Below the pieces are notes generated by a model. That model was given only the letters and a program-made list of their open reading frames with translations. It was not told the origin of the DNA and did no database searches. A stretch of 64,000 nucleotides of DNA from Limanda limanda (Eukaryota; Chordata; Actinopteri; Pleuronectiformes; Pleuronectidae). Shown here one piece after another: positions 1-11,100 of this stretch. Within the stretch, counting starts at the first letter, position 1. Each line of letters starts with the position of its first letter. The position numbers and the translations under genes were made by a program. The stretch covers positions 1 through 64,000 of the forward strand of contig NW_026870418.1 in assembly GCF_963576545.1 (NCBI RefSeq). Direction: 5' to 3'.

Positions 1-47
1 GGAAGGGTTAGGGTTAGGGTTAGGGATGAAAGCACATAGGAGAAAGA
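1..47 (+). repeat. Partial A monomer (3' tail) at the left window edge
   Basis: The window opens inside an A tail, with GGAA followed by GGG and three TTAGGG hexamers (5-25) and then the 22-bp A end ATGAAAGCACATAGGAG plus AAAGA. The next monomer (B) starts at 48. The array therefore extends beyond the left edge. Confidence 0.95.
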
Positions 48-202
48 GATATTCTTGAATAACTTTTTTTGTGAAGGTCGGAGAGACTTGGAAAGTGGTT
101 GCATCTGGACTAATTTGGGTCCTGCGGATCGATTGGTACCATCCCCGAGCTTGTACGACCTTCGGAAGAGGTCGACCGACGAAATTCCCCCAAATCTGAG
201 GA
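48..202 (+). repeat. Reference B monomer, 155 bp
   Basis: This is the first complete B. Bases 1-43 equal the A core. Bases 44-80 are B-specific. Bases 81-121 resemble A again (ATCGATTGGTACCATCC, GAGCTTGTACGACC, TTCGGAAG). Bases 122-155 are a B-only tail containing the palindrome GGTCGACC and a CCCCC run, with no telomere hexamer. B is never followed directly by another B in this window; each B is followed by an A. B therefore always sits inside an A+B dimer of 318 bp (or 312). Variant classes at base 44 read GAAAG (commonest), GTAAAG (left end and 31.9 kb) or GAAAAG (24.9, 40.1, 47.5, 49.6, 56.8 and 59.5 kb). Confidence 0.95.
73..163 (+). repeat. Inverted repeat inside the B monomer (8-bp stem) with competing local stem
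   Basis: GAAGGTCG (73-80) is a perfect complement of CGACCTTC (156-163), at the same monomer positions as the A stem. At monomer base 113 B has C, a G-C pair, where A has T, a G-T pair. A competing stem pairs CGACCT (156-161) with AGGTCG (169-174). A weak inner stem GGAC (107-110)/GTCC (119-122) also has an 8-base loop and ends at the same monomer base (75) as the A inner hairpin. Confidence 0.55.
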
Positions 203-365
203 GATATTCTTGAATAACTTTTTTTGTGAAGGTCGGAGAGACTTGCAAGTAGGCTCTACCCCCACTAAATGGGGTTGCACGCATCGATCAGTACCATCCT
301 TGAGCTTCTCCGACTTTCGGAAGGGTTAGGGTTAGGGTTAGGGATGAAAGCACATAGGAGAAAGA

Positions 366-490
366 GATATTCTTGAATAACTTTTTTTGTGAAGGTCGGA
401 GAGACTTGCAAGTAGGATCTATCCTTGAGCTTCTCCGACTTTCGGAAGGGTTAGGGTTAGGGTTAGGGATGAAAGCACATAGGAGAAAGA
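366..490 (+). repeat. Truncated A monomer, 125 bp
   Basis: After AGTAGG (411-416) the sequence reads ATCT (417-420) and then resumes at ATCCTTGAGC (421), monomer base 94. Monomer bases 52-93 are replaced by four bases, a net loss of 38. The inner hairpin, the BssHII-like GCGCGC and the ATCGAT/GGTACC sites are gone, while the telomeric cassette stays. The four filler bases resemble an end-joining scar (inference). No second copy of this junction occurs in the window. Confidence 0.9.
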
Positions 491-670
491 GATATTCTTG
501 AATAACTTTTTTTGTGAAGGTCGGAGAGACTTGTAAAGTGGTTGCATCTGGACTAATTTGGGTCCTGCGGATCGATTGGTACCATCCCCGAGCTTGTACG
601 ACCTTCGGAAGAGGTCGACCGACGAAATTCCCCCAAATCTGAGGAGATATTCTTGAATAACTTTTTTTGT

Positions 671-761
671 GAAGGTCGGAGAGACTTGCAAGTAGGCTCT
701 ACCCCCACTAAATGGGGTAGCGCGCATCGATCGGTACCATCCTTGAGCTTCTCCGACTTTC
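671..761 (+). repeat. Long-arm inverted repeat inside the A monomer (12-bp stem)
   Basis: GAAGGTCGGAGA (671-682, monomer bases 26-37) is complementary to TCTCCGACTTTC (750-761, bases 105-116), with a single G-T pair at base 29/113 that would be a G-U wobble in RNA. The arms enclose 67 bases holding the inner hairpin at 699-720. It is present in essentially every A monomer. Any function as RNA or as a cruciform is inference. Confidence 0.7.
699..720 (+). repeat. Inner hairpin of the A monomer
   Basis: CTACCCC (699-705) pairs with GGGGTAG (714-720) around the 8-base loop CACTAAAT. In A monomers with GGGGTTG, often those directly after a B, the stem has one T-T mismatch. The hairpin lies inside the outer 12-bp stem. 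Confidence 0.65.
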
Positions 762-765
762 GGAA

Positions 766-786
766 GGGTTAGGGTTAGGGTTAGGG
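766..786 (+). repeat. Telomeric cassette, three TTAGGG hexamers (canonical G-quadruplex motif)
   Basis: GGG is followed by three perfect TTAGGG units, giving four GGG runs with TTA loops. That is the minimal intramolecular G-quadruplex pattern of vertebrate-type telomeres, and it lies on the + strand. The same cassette recurs at the same place in every 163-bp A monomer (about 235 copies). Each also offers adjacent sites of the type recognised by Myb-domain telomere-repeat proteins (family knowledge; binding is not shown). No substitution inside a hexamer was noticed on manual reading. Confidence 0.93.
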
Positions 787-2724
787 ATGAAAGCACATAG
801 GAGAAAGAGATATTCTTGAATAACTTTTTTTGTGAAGGTCGGAGAGACTTGCAAGTAGGCTCTACCCCCACTAAATGGGGTAGCGCGCATCGATCGGTAC
901 CATCCTTGAGCTTCTCCGACTTTCGGAAGGGTTAGGGTTAGGGTTAGGGATGAAAGCACATAGGAGAAAGAGATATTCTTGAATAACTTTTTTTGTGAAG
1001 GTCGGAGAGACTTGGAAAGTGGTTGCATCTGGACTAATTTGGGTCCTGCGGATCGATTGGTACCATCCCCGAGCTTGTACGACCTTCGGAAGAGGTCGAC
1101 CGACGAAATTCCCCCAAATCTGAGGAGATATTCTTGAATAACTTTTTTTGTGAAGGTCGGAGAGACTTGCAAGTAGGCTCTACCCCCACTAAATGGGGTT
1201 GCGCGCATCGATCGGTACCATCCTTGAGCTTCTCCGACTTTCGGAAGGGTTAGGGTTAGGGTTAGGGATGAAAGCACATAGGAGAAAGAGATATTCTTGA
1301 ATAACTTTTTTTGTGAAGGTCGGAGAGACTTGCAAGTAGGCTCTACCCCCACTAAATGGGGTAGCGCGCATCGATCGGTACCATCCTTGAGCTTCTCCGA
1401 CTTTCGGAAGGGTTAGGGTTAGGGTTAGGGATGAAAGCACATAGGAGAAAGAGATATTCTTGAATAACTTTTTTTGTGAAGGTCGGAGAGACTTGCAAGT
1501 AGGCTCTACCCCCACTAAATGGGGTAGCGCGCATCGATCGGTACCATCCTTGAGCTTCTCCGACTTTCGGAAGGGTTAGGGTTAGGGTTAGGGATGAAAG
1601 CACATAGGAGAAAGAGATATTCTTGAATAACTTTTTTTGTGAAGGTCGGAGAGACTTGTAAAGTGGTTGCATCTGGACTAATTTGGGTCCTGCGGATCGA
1701 TTGGTACCATCCCCGAGCTTGTACGACCTTCGGAAGAGGTCGACCGACGAAATTCCCCCAAATCTGAGGAGATATTCTTGAATAACTTTTTTTGTGAAGG
1801 TCGGAGAGACTTGCAAGTAGGCTCTACCCCCACTAAATGGGGTAGCGCGCATCGATCGGTACCATCCTTGAGCTTCTCCGACTTTCGGAAGGGTTAGGGT
1901 TAGGGTTAGGGATGAAAGCACATAGGAGAAAGAGATATTCTTGAATAACTTTTTTTGTGAAGGTCGGAGAGACTTGTAAAGTGGTTGCATCTGGACTAAT
2001 TTGGGTCCTGCGGATCGATTGGTACCATCCCCGAGCTTGTACGACCTTCGGAAGAGGTCGACCGACGAAATTCCCCCAAATCTGAGGAGATATTCTTGAA
2101 TAACTTTTTTTGTGAAGGTCGGAGAGACTTGCAAGTAGGCTCTACCCCCACTAAATGGGGTAGCGCGCATCGATCGGTACCATCCTTGAGCTTCTCCGAC
2201 TTTCGGAAGGGTTAGGGTTAGGGTTAGGGATGAAAGCACATAGGAGAAAGAGATATTCTTGAATAACTTTTTTTGTGAAGGTCGGAGAGACTTGGAAAGT
2301 GGTTGCATCTGGACTAATTTGGGTCCTGCGGATCGATTGGTACCATCCCCGAGCTTGTACGACCTTCGGAAGAGGTCGACCGACGAAATTCCCCCAAATC
2401 TGAGGAGATATTCTTGAATAACTTTTTTTGTGAAGGTCGGAGAGACTTGCAAGTAGGCTCTACCCCCACTAAATGGAGTTGCGCGCATCGATCGGTACCA
2501 TCCTTGAGCTTCTCCGACTTTCGGAAGGGTTAGGGTTAGGGTTAGGGATGAAAGCACATAGGAGAAAGAGATATTCTTGAATAACTTTTTTTGTGAAGGT
2601 CGGAGAGACTTGGAAAGTGGTTGCATCTGGACTAATTTGGGTCCTGCGGATCGATTGGTACCATCCCCGAGCTTGTACGACCTTCGGAAGAGGTCGACCG
2701 ACGAAATTCCCCCAAATCTGAGGA

Positions 2725-2886
2725 GATATTCTTGAATAACTTTTTTTTGAAGGTCGGAGAGACTTGCAAGTAGGCTCTACCCCCACTAAATGGGGTTGCG
2801 CGCATCGATCGGTACCATCCTTGAGCTTCTCCGACTTTCGGAAGGGTTAGGGTTAGGGTTAGGGATGAAAGCACATAGGAGAAAGA
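2725..2886 (+). repeat. A monomer with a 1-bp deletion beside the T tract (162 bp)
   Basis: The usual seven T followed by GTGAAGG becomes eight T followed by GAAGG (about 2751-2762). This shifts the antisense reading frame for the neighbouring dimers. The preceding A (anchor 2469) has GGAGTTG in place of GGGGTTG. Together they mark a locally divergent patch. Confidence 0.85.
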
Positions 2887-5198
2887 GATATTCTTGAATA
2901 ACTTTTTTTGTGAAGGTCGGAGAGACTTGCAAGTAGGCTCTACCCCCACTAAATGGGGTAGCGCGCATCGATCGGTACCATCCTTGAGCTTCTCCGACTT
3001 TCGGAAGGGTTAGGGTTAGGGTTAGGGATGAAAGCACATAGGAGAAAGAGATATTCTTGAATAACTTTTTTTGTGAAGGTCGGAGAGACTTGTAAAGTGG
3101 TTGCATCTGGACTAATTTGGGTCCTGCGGATCGATTGGTACCATCCCCGAGCTTGTACGACCTTCGGAAGAGGTCGACCGACGAAATTCCCCCAAATCTG
3201 AGGAGATATTCTTGAATAACTTTTTTTGTGAAGGTCGGAGAGACTTGCAAGTAGGCTCTACCCCCACTAAATGGGGTAGCGCGCATCGATCGGTACCATC
3301 CTTGAGCTTCTCCGACTTTCGGAAGGGTTAGGGTTAGGGTTAGGGATGAAAGCACATAGGAGAAAGAGATATTCTTGAATAACTTTTTTTGTGAAGGTCG
3401 GAGAGACTTGCAAGTAGGCTCTACCCCCACTAAATGGGGTAGCGCGCATCGATCGGTACCATCCTTGAGCTTCTCCGACTTTCGGAAGGGTTAGGGTTAG
3501 GGTTAGGGATGAAAGCACATAGGAGAAAGAGATATTCTTGAATAACTTTTTTTGTGAAGGTCGGAGAGACTTGGAAAGTGGTTGCATCTGGACTAATTTG
3601 GGTCCTGCGGATCGATTGGTACCATCCCCGAGCTTGTACGACCTTCGGAAGAGGTCGACCGACGAAATTCCCCCAAATCTGAGGAGATATTCTTGAATAA
3701 CTTTTTTTGTGAAGGTCGGAGAGACTTGCAAGTAGGCTCTACCCCCACTAAATGGGGTTGCGCGCATCGATCGGTACCATCCTTGAGCTTCTCCGACTTT
3801 CGGAAGGGTTAGGGTTAGGGTTAGGGATGAAAGCACATAGGAGAAAGAGATATTCTTGAATAACTTTTTTTGTGAAGGTCGGAGAGACTTGCAAGTAGGC
3901 TCTACCCCCACTAAATGGGGTAGCGCGCATCGATCGGTACCATCCTTGAGCTTCTCCGACTTTCGGAAGGGTTAGGGTTAGGGTTAGGGATGAAAGCACA
4001 TAGGAGAAAGAGATATTCTTGAATAACTTTTTTTGTGAAGGTCGGAGAGACTTGCAAGTAGGCTCTACCCCCACTAAATGGGGTAGCGCGCATCGATCGG
4101 TACCATCCTTGAGCTTCTCCGACTTTCGGAAGGGTTAGGGTTAGGGTTAGGGATGAAAGCACATAGGAGAAAGAGATATTCTTGAATAACTTTTTTTGTG
4201 AAGGTCGGAGAGACTTGTAAAGTGGTTGCATCTGGACTAATTTGGGTCCTGCGGATCGATTGGTACCATCCCCGAGCTTGTACGACCTTCGGAAGAGGTC
4301 GACCGACGAAATTCCCCCAAATCTGAGGAGATATTCTTGAATAACTTTTTTTGTGAAGGTCGGAGAGACTTGCAAGTAGGCTCTACCCCCACTAAATGGG
4401 GTAGCGCGCATCGATCGGTACCATCCTTGAGCTTCTCCGACTTTCGGAAGGGTTAGGGTTAGGGTTAGGGATGAAAGCACATAGGAGAAAGAGATATTCT
4501 TGAATAACTTTTTTTGTGAAGGTCGGAGAGACTTGCAAGTAGGCTCTACCCCCACTAAATGGGGTAGCGCGCATCGATCGGTACCATCCTTGAGCTTCTC
4601 CGACTTTCGGAAGGGTTAGGGTTAGGGTTAGGGATGAAAGCACATAGGAGAAAGAGATATTCTTGAATAACTTTTTTTGTGAAGGTCGGAGAGACTTGGA
4701 AAGTGGTTGCATCTGGACTAATTTGGGTCCTGCGGATCGATTGGTACCATCCCCGAGCTTGTACGACCTTCGGAAGAGGTCGACCGACGAAATTCCCCCA
4801 AATCTGAGGAGATATTCTTGAATAACTTTTTTTGTGAAGGTCGGAGAGACTTGCAAGTAGGCTCTACCCCCACTAAATGGGGTTGCGCGCATCGATCGGT
4901 ACCATCCTTGAGCTTCTCCGACTTTCGGAAGGGTTAGGGTTAGGGTTAGGGATGAAAGCACATAGGAGAAAGAGATATTCTTGAATAACTTTTTTTGTGA
5001 AGGTCGGAGAGACTTGCAAGTAGGCTCTACCCCCACTAAATGGGGTAGCGCGCATCGATCGGTACCATCCTTGAGCTTCTCCGACTTTCGGAAGGGTTAG
5101 GGTTAGGGTTAGGGATGAAAGCACATAGGAGAAAGAGATATTCTTGAATAACTTTTTTTGTGAAGGTCGGAGAGACTTGCAAGTAGGCTCTACCCCCA

Positions 5199-8100
5199 CT
5201 AAATGGGGTAGCGCGCATCGATCGGTACCATCCTTGAGCTTCTCCGACTTTCGGAAGGGTTAGGGTTAGGGATGAAAGCACATAGGAGAAAGAGATATTC
5301 TTGAATAACTTTTTTTGTGAAGGTCGGAGAGACTTGGAAAGTGGTTGCATCTGGACTAATTTGGGTCCTGCGGATCGATTGGTACCATCCCCGAGCTTGT
5401 ACGACCTTCGGAAGAGGTCGACCGACGAAATTCCCCCAAATCTGAGGAGATATTCTTGAATAACTTTTTTTGTGAAGGTCGGAGAGACTTGCAAGTAGGC
5501 TCTACCCCCACTAAATGGGGTTGCGCGCATCGATCGGTACCATCCTTGAGCTTCTCCGACTTTCGGAAGGGTTAGGGTTAGGGTTAGGGATGAAAGCACA
5601 TAGGAGAAAGAGATATTCTTGAATAACTTTTTTTGTGAAGGTCGGAGAGACTTGCAAGTAGGCTCTACCCCCACTAAATGGGGTAGCGCGCATCGATCGG
5701 TACCATCCTTGAGCTTCTCCGACTTTCGGAAGGGTTAGGGTTAGGGTTAGGGATGAAAGCACATAGGAGAAAGAGATATTCTTGAATAACTTTTTTTGTG
5801 AAGGTCGGAGAGACTTGGAAAGTGGTTGCATCTGGACTAATTTGGGTCCTGCGGATCGATTGGTACCATCCCCGAGCTTGTACGACCTTCGGAAGAGGTC
5901 GACCGACGAAATTCCCCCAAATCTGAGGAGATATTCTTGAATAACTTTTTTTGTGAAGGTCGGAGAGACTTGCAAGTAGGCTCTACCCCCACTAAATGGG
6001 GTTGCGCGCATCGATCGGTACCATCGTTGAGCTTCTCCGACTTTCGGAAGGGTTAGGGTTAGGGATGAAAGCACATAGGAGAAAGAGATATTCTTGAATA
6101 ACTTTTTTTGTGAAGGTCGGAGAGACTTGCAAGTAGGCTCTACCCCCACTAAATGGGGTAGCGCGCATCGATCGGTACCATCTTTGAGCTTCTCCGACTT
6201 TCGGAAGGGTTAGGGTTAGGGTTAGGGATGAAAGCACATAGGAGAAAGAGATATTCTTGAATAACTTTTTTTGTGAAGGTCGGAGAGACTTGGAAAGTGG
6301 TTGCATCTGGACTAATTTGGGTCCTGCGGATCGATTGGTACCATCCCCGAGCTTGTACGACCTTCGGAAGAGGTCGACCGACGAAATTCCCCCAAATCTG
6401 AGGAGATATTCTTGAATAACTTTTTTTGTGAAGGTCGGAGAGACTTGCAAGTAGGCTCTACCCCCACTAAATGGGGTAGCGCGCATCGATCGGTACCATC
6501 CTTGAGCTTTTCCGACTTTCGGAAGGGTTAGGGTTAGGGTTAGGGATGAAAGCACATAGGAGAAAGAGATATTCTTGAATAACTTTTTTTGTGAAGGTCG
6601 GAGAGACTTGCAAGTAGGCTCTACCCCCACTAAATGGGGTAGCGCGCATCGATCGGTACCATCCTTGAGCTTCTCCGACTTTCGGAAGGGTTAGGGTTAG
6701 GGATGAAAGCACATAGGAGAAAGAGATATTCTTGAATAACTTTTTTTGTGAAGGTCGGAGAGACTTGCAAGTAGGCTCTACCCCCACTAAATGGGGTAGC
6801 GCGCATCGATCGGTACCATCTTTGAGCTTCTCCGACTTTCGGAAGGGTTAGGGTTAGGGTTAGGGATGAAAGCACATAGGAGAAAGAGATATTCTTGAAT
6901 AACTTTTTTTGTGAAGGTCGGAGAGACTTGCAAGTAGGCTCTACCCCCACTAAATGGGGTAGCGCGCATCGATCGGTACCATCCTTGAGCTTCTCCGACT
7001 TTCGGAAGGGTTAGGGTTAGGGATGAAAGCACATAGGAGAAAGAGATATTCTTGAATAACTTTTTTTGTGAAGGTCGGAGAGACTTGCAAGTAGGCTCTA
7101 CCCCCACTAAATGGGGTAGCGCGCATCGATCGGTACCATCTTTGAGCTTCTCCGACTTTCGGAAGGGTTAGGGTTAGGGTTAGGGATGAAAGCACATAGG
7201 AGAAAGAGATATTCTTGAATAACTTTTTTTGTGAAGGTCGGAGAGACTTGCAAGTAGGCTCTACCCCCACTAAATGGGGTAGTGCGCATCGATCGGTACC
7301 ATCCTTGAGCTTCTCCGACTTTCGGAAGGGTTAGGGTTAGGGATGAAAGCACATAGGAGAAAGAGATATTCTTGAATAACTTTTTTTGTGAAGGTCGGAG
7401 AGACTTGGAAAGTGGTTGCATCTGGACTAATTTGGGTCCTGCGGATCGATTGGTACCATCCCCGAGCTTGTACGACCTTCGGAAGAGGTCGACCGACGAA
7501 ATTCCCCCAAATCTGAGGAGATATTCTTGAATAACTTTTTTTGTGAAGGTCGGAGAGACTTGCAAGTAGGCTCTACCCCCACTAAATGGGGTTGCGCGCA
7601 TCGATCGGTACCATCCTTGAGCTTCTCCGACTTTCGGAAGGGTTAGGGTTAGGGTTAGGGATGAAAGCACATAGGAGAAAGAGATATTCTTGAATAACTT
7701 TTTTTGTGAAGGTCGGAGAGACTTGCAAGTAGGCTCTACCCCCACTAAATGGGGTAGCGCGCATCGATCGGTACCATCCTTGAGCTTCTCCGACTTTCGG
7801 AAGGGTTAGGGTTAGGGTTAGGGATGAAAGCACATAGGAGAAAGAGATATTCTTGAATAACTTTTTTTGTGAAGGTCGGAGAGACTTGGAAAGTGGTTGC
7901 ATCTGGACTAATTTGGGTCCTGCGGATCGATTGGTACCATCCCCGAGCTTGTACGACCTTCGGAAGAGGTCGACCGACGAAATTCCCCCAAATCTGAGGA
8001 GATATTCTTGAATAACTTTTTTTGTGAAGGTCGGAGAGACTTGCAAGTAGGCTCTACCCCCACTAAATGGGGTTGCGCGCATCGATCGGTACCATCGTTG

Positions 8101-11100
8101 AGCTTCTCCGACTTTCGGAAGGGTTAGGGTTAGGGATGAAAGCACATAGGAGAAAGAGATATTCTTGAATAACTTTTTTTGTGAAGGTCGGAGAGACTTG
8201 CAAGTAGGCTCTACCCCCACTAAATGGGGTAGCGCGCATCGATCGGTACCATCTTTGAGCTTCTCCGACTTTCGGAAGGGTTAGGGTTAGGGTTAGGGAT
8301 GAAAGCACATAGGAGAAAGAGATATTCTTGAATAACTTTTTTTGTGAAGGTCGGAGAGACTTGGAAAGTGGTTGCATCTGGACTAATTTGGGTCCTGCGG
8401 ATCGATTGGTACCATCCCCGAGCTTGTACGACCTTCGGAAGAGGTCGACCGACGAAATTCCCCCAAATCTGAGGAGATATTCTTGAATAACTTTTTTTGT
8501 GAAGGTCGGAGAGACTTGCAAGTAGGCTCTACCCCCACTAAATGGGGTAGCGCGCATCGATCGGTACCATCCTTGAGCTTTTCCGACTTTCGGAAGGGTT
8601 AGGGTTAGGGTTAGGGATGAAAGCACATAGGAGAAAGAGATATTCTTGAATAACTTTTTTTGTGAAGGTCGGAGAGACTTGCAAGTAGGCTCTACCCCCA
8701 CTAAATGGGGTAGCGCGCATCGATCGGTACCATCCTTGAGCTTCTCCGACTTTCGGAAGGGTTAGGGTTAGGGATGAAAGCACATAGGAGAAAGAGATAT
8801 TCTTGAATAACTTTTTTTGTGAAGGTCGGAGAGACTTGCAAGTAGGCTCTACCCCCACTAAATGGGGTAGCGCGCATCGATCGGTACCATCTTTGAGCTT
8901 CTCCGACTTTCGGAAGGGTTAGGGTTAGGGTTAGGGATGAAAGCACATAGGAGAAAGAGATATTCTTGAATAACTTTTTTTGTGAAGGTCGGAGAGACTT
9001 GCAAGTAGGCTCTACCCCCACTAAATGGGGTAGTGCGCATCGATCGGTACCATCCTTGAGCTTCTCCGACTTTCGGAAGGGTTAGGGTTAGGGTTAGGGA
9101 TGAAAGCACATAGGAGAAAGAGATATTCTTGAATAACTTTTTTTGTGAAGGTCGGAGAGACTTGGAAAGTGGTTGCATCTGGACTAATTTGGGTCCTGCG
9201 GATCGATTGGTACCATCCCCGAGCTTGTACGACCTTCGGAAGAGGTCGACCGACGAAATTCCCCCAAATCTGAGGAGATATTCTTGAATAACTTTTTTTG
9301 TGAAGGTCGGAGAGACTTGCAAGTAGGCTCTACCCCCACTAAATGGGGTAGCGCGCATCGATCGGTACCATCCTTGAGCTTCTCCGACTTTCGGAAGGGT
9401 TAGGGTTAGGGTTAGGGATGAAAGCACATAGGAGAAAGAGATATTCTTGAATAACTTTTTTTGTGAAGGTCGGAGAGACTTGCAAGTAGGCTCTACCCCC
9501 ACTAAATGGGGTAGCGCGCATCGATCGGTACCATCCTTGAGCTTTTCCGACTTTCGGAAGGGTTAGGGTTAGGGTTAGGGATGAAAGCACATAGGAGAAA
9601 GAGATATTCTTGAATAACTTTTTTTGTGAAGGTCGGAGAGACTTGCAAGTAGGCTCTACCCCCACTAAATGGGGTAGCGCGCATCGATCGGTACCATCTT
9701 TGAGCTTCTCCGACTTTCGGAAGGGTTAGGGTTAGGGATGAAAGCACATAGGAGAAAGAGATATTCTTGAATAACTTTTTTTGTGAAGGTCGGAGAGACT
9801 TGCAAGTAGGCTCTACCCCCACTAAATGGGGTAGCGCGCATCGATCGGTACCATCTTTGAGCTTCTCCGACTTTCGGAAGGGTTAGGGTTAGGGTTAGGG
9901 ATGAAAGCACATAGGAGAAAGAGATATTCTTGAATAACTTTTTTTGTGAAGGTCGGAGAGACTTGCAAGTAGGCTCTACCCCCACTAAATGGGGTAGTGC
10001 GCATCGATCGGTACCATCCTTGAGCTTCTCCGACTTTCGGAAGGGTTAGGGTTAGGGTTAGGGATGAAAGCACATAGGAGAAAGAGATATTCTTGAATAA
10101 CTTTTTTTGTGAAGGTCGGAGAGACTTGGAAAGTGGTTGCATCTGGACTAATTTGGGTCCTGCGGATCGATTGGTACCATCCCCGAGCTTGTACGACCTT
10201 CGGAAGAGGTCGACCGACGAAATTCCCCCAAATCTGAGGAGATATTCTTGAATAACTTTTTTTGTGAAGGTCGGAGAGACTTGCAAGTAGGCTCTACCCC
10301 CACTAAATGGGGTTGCGCGCATCGATCGGTACCATCGTTGAGCTTCTCCGACTTTCGGAAGGGTTAGGGTTAGGGATGAAAGCACATAGGAGAAAGAGAT
10401 ATTCTTGAATAACTTTTTTTGTGAAGGTCGGAGAGACTTGCAAGTAGGCTCTACCCCCACTAAATGGGGTAGCGCGCATCGATCGGTACCATCTTTGAGC
10501 TTCTCCGACTTTCGGAAGGGTTAGGGTTAGGGTTAGGGATGAAAGCACATAGGAGAAAGAGATATTCTTGAATAACTTTTTTTGTGAAGGTCGGAGAGAC
10601 TTGGAAAGTGGTTGCATCTGGACAAATTTGGGTCCTGCGGATCGATTGGTACCATCCCCGAGCTTGTACGACCTTCGGAAGAGGTCGACCGACGAAATTC
10701 CCCCAAATCTGAGGAGATATTCTTGAATAACTTTTTTTGTGAAGGTCGGAGAGACTTGCAAGTAGGCTCTACCCCCACTAAATGGGGTAGCGCGCATCGA
10801 TCGGTACCATCCTTGAGCTTTTCCGACTTTCGGAAGGGTTAGGGTTAGGGTTAGGGATGAAAGCACATAGGAGAAAGAGATATTCTTGAATAACTTTTTT
10901 TGTGAAGGTCGGAGAGACTTGCAAGTAGGCTCTACCCCCACTAAATGGGGTAGCGCGCATCGATCGGTACCATCCTTGAGCTTCTCCGACTTTCGGAAGG
11001 GTTAGGGTTAGGGATGAAAGCACATAGGAGAAAGAGATATTCTTGAATAACTTTTTTTGTGAAGGTCGGAGAGACTTGCAAGTAGGCTCTACCCCCACTA

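Larger units (their letters stand above)
646..808 (+). repeat. Reference A monomer, 163 bp, with telomeric cassette
   Basis: Order inside the monomer: shared core (1-43); A-specific part with hairpin CTACCCC/GGGGTAG (54-75); a palindrome-rich stretch GCGCGCATCGATCGGTACC (75-93); GAGCTTCTCCGAC and TTTCGGAA (to 120); the GGG plus (TTAGGG)3 cassette (121-141); and the 22-bp tail (142-163). A and B align without gaps from base 1 to 121, so they are paralogous monomers. Main A subtypes: GGGGTAG versus GGGGTTG at base 74; CATCCTTGAG, CATCTTTGAG or CATCGTTGAG at base 97; CTTCTCC or CTTTTCC at base 106; and two or three hexamers. Confidence 0.95.
491..5198 (+). repeat. Left region: 1125-bp higher-order repeat
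   Basis: Anchor spacings from 708 are 163, 318, 163, 163, 318, 318, 318, 317, 163, 318, 163, 318, 163, 163, 318, 163, 318, 163, 163. The block 163-318-163-318-163 (1125 bp, five A and two B) is tandem at anchors 2786-3911-5036. It is also seen as the 1125-bp distance between GTAAAG-type B monomers starting at 491 and 1616, and at 3050 and 4175. Between about 1.6 and 2.8 kb extra A+B dimers are inserted. All complete A monomers here have three hexamers. The GTAAAG B subtype is almost confined to this region. Confidence 0.85.

Noticed and set aside
5..25. A true chromosome end at the left edge
   Set aside because: The hexamer run is only three units, identical to every other A monomer, and is oriented G-rich strand rightward into the array.
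60..70. T7 tract as a bacterial-type terminator
   Set aside because: It is not preceded by a GC-rich hairpin and the sequence is a eukaryotic-type satellite.
127..136. RNA polymerase III B-box-like GATCGATTG in B with downstream T tract as terminator
   Set aside because: It lacks the final C of the B-box consensus, no convincing A box is placed upstream, and the T7 tract is part of every monomer core.
161..177. CENP-B-box-like TTCGGAAGAGG in B
   Set aside because: The required CGGG part is absent (TCGA instead), so the match is only partial. A centromeric role cannot be argued from it.
10612..10842. Short plus-strand open frames (also at 14923, 18445, 21635, 26319 and 27925)
   Set aside because: The first four exist only because a T-to-A change removes a TAA stop in the GGACAAATTT B subtype. 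The other two follow local single-base variants. All lie in satellite sequence with no gene features.
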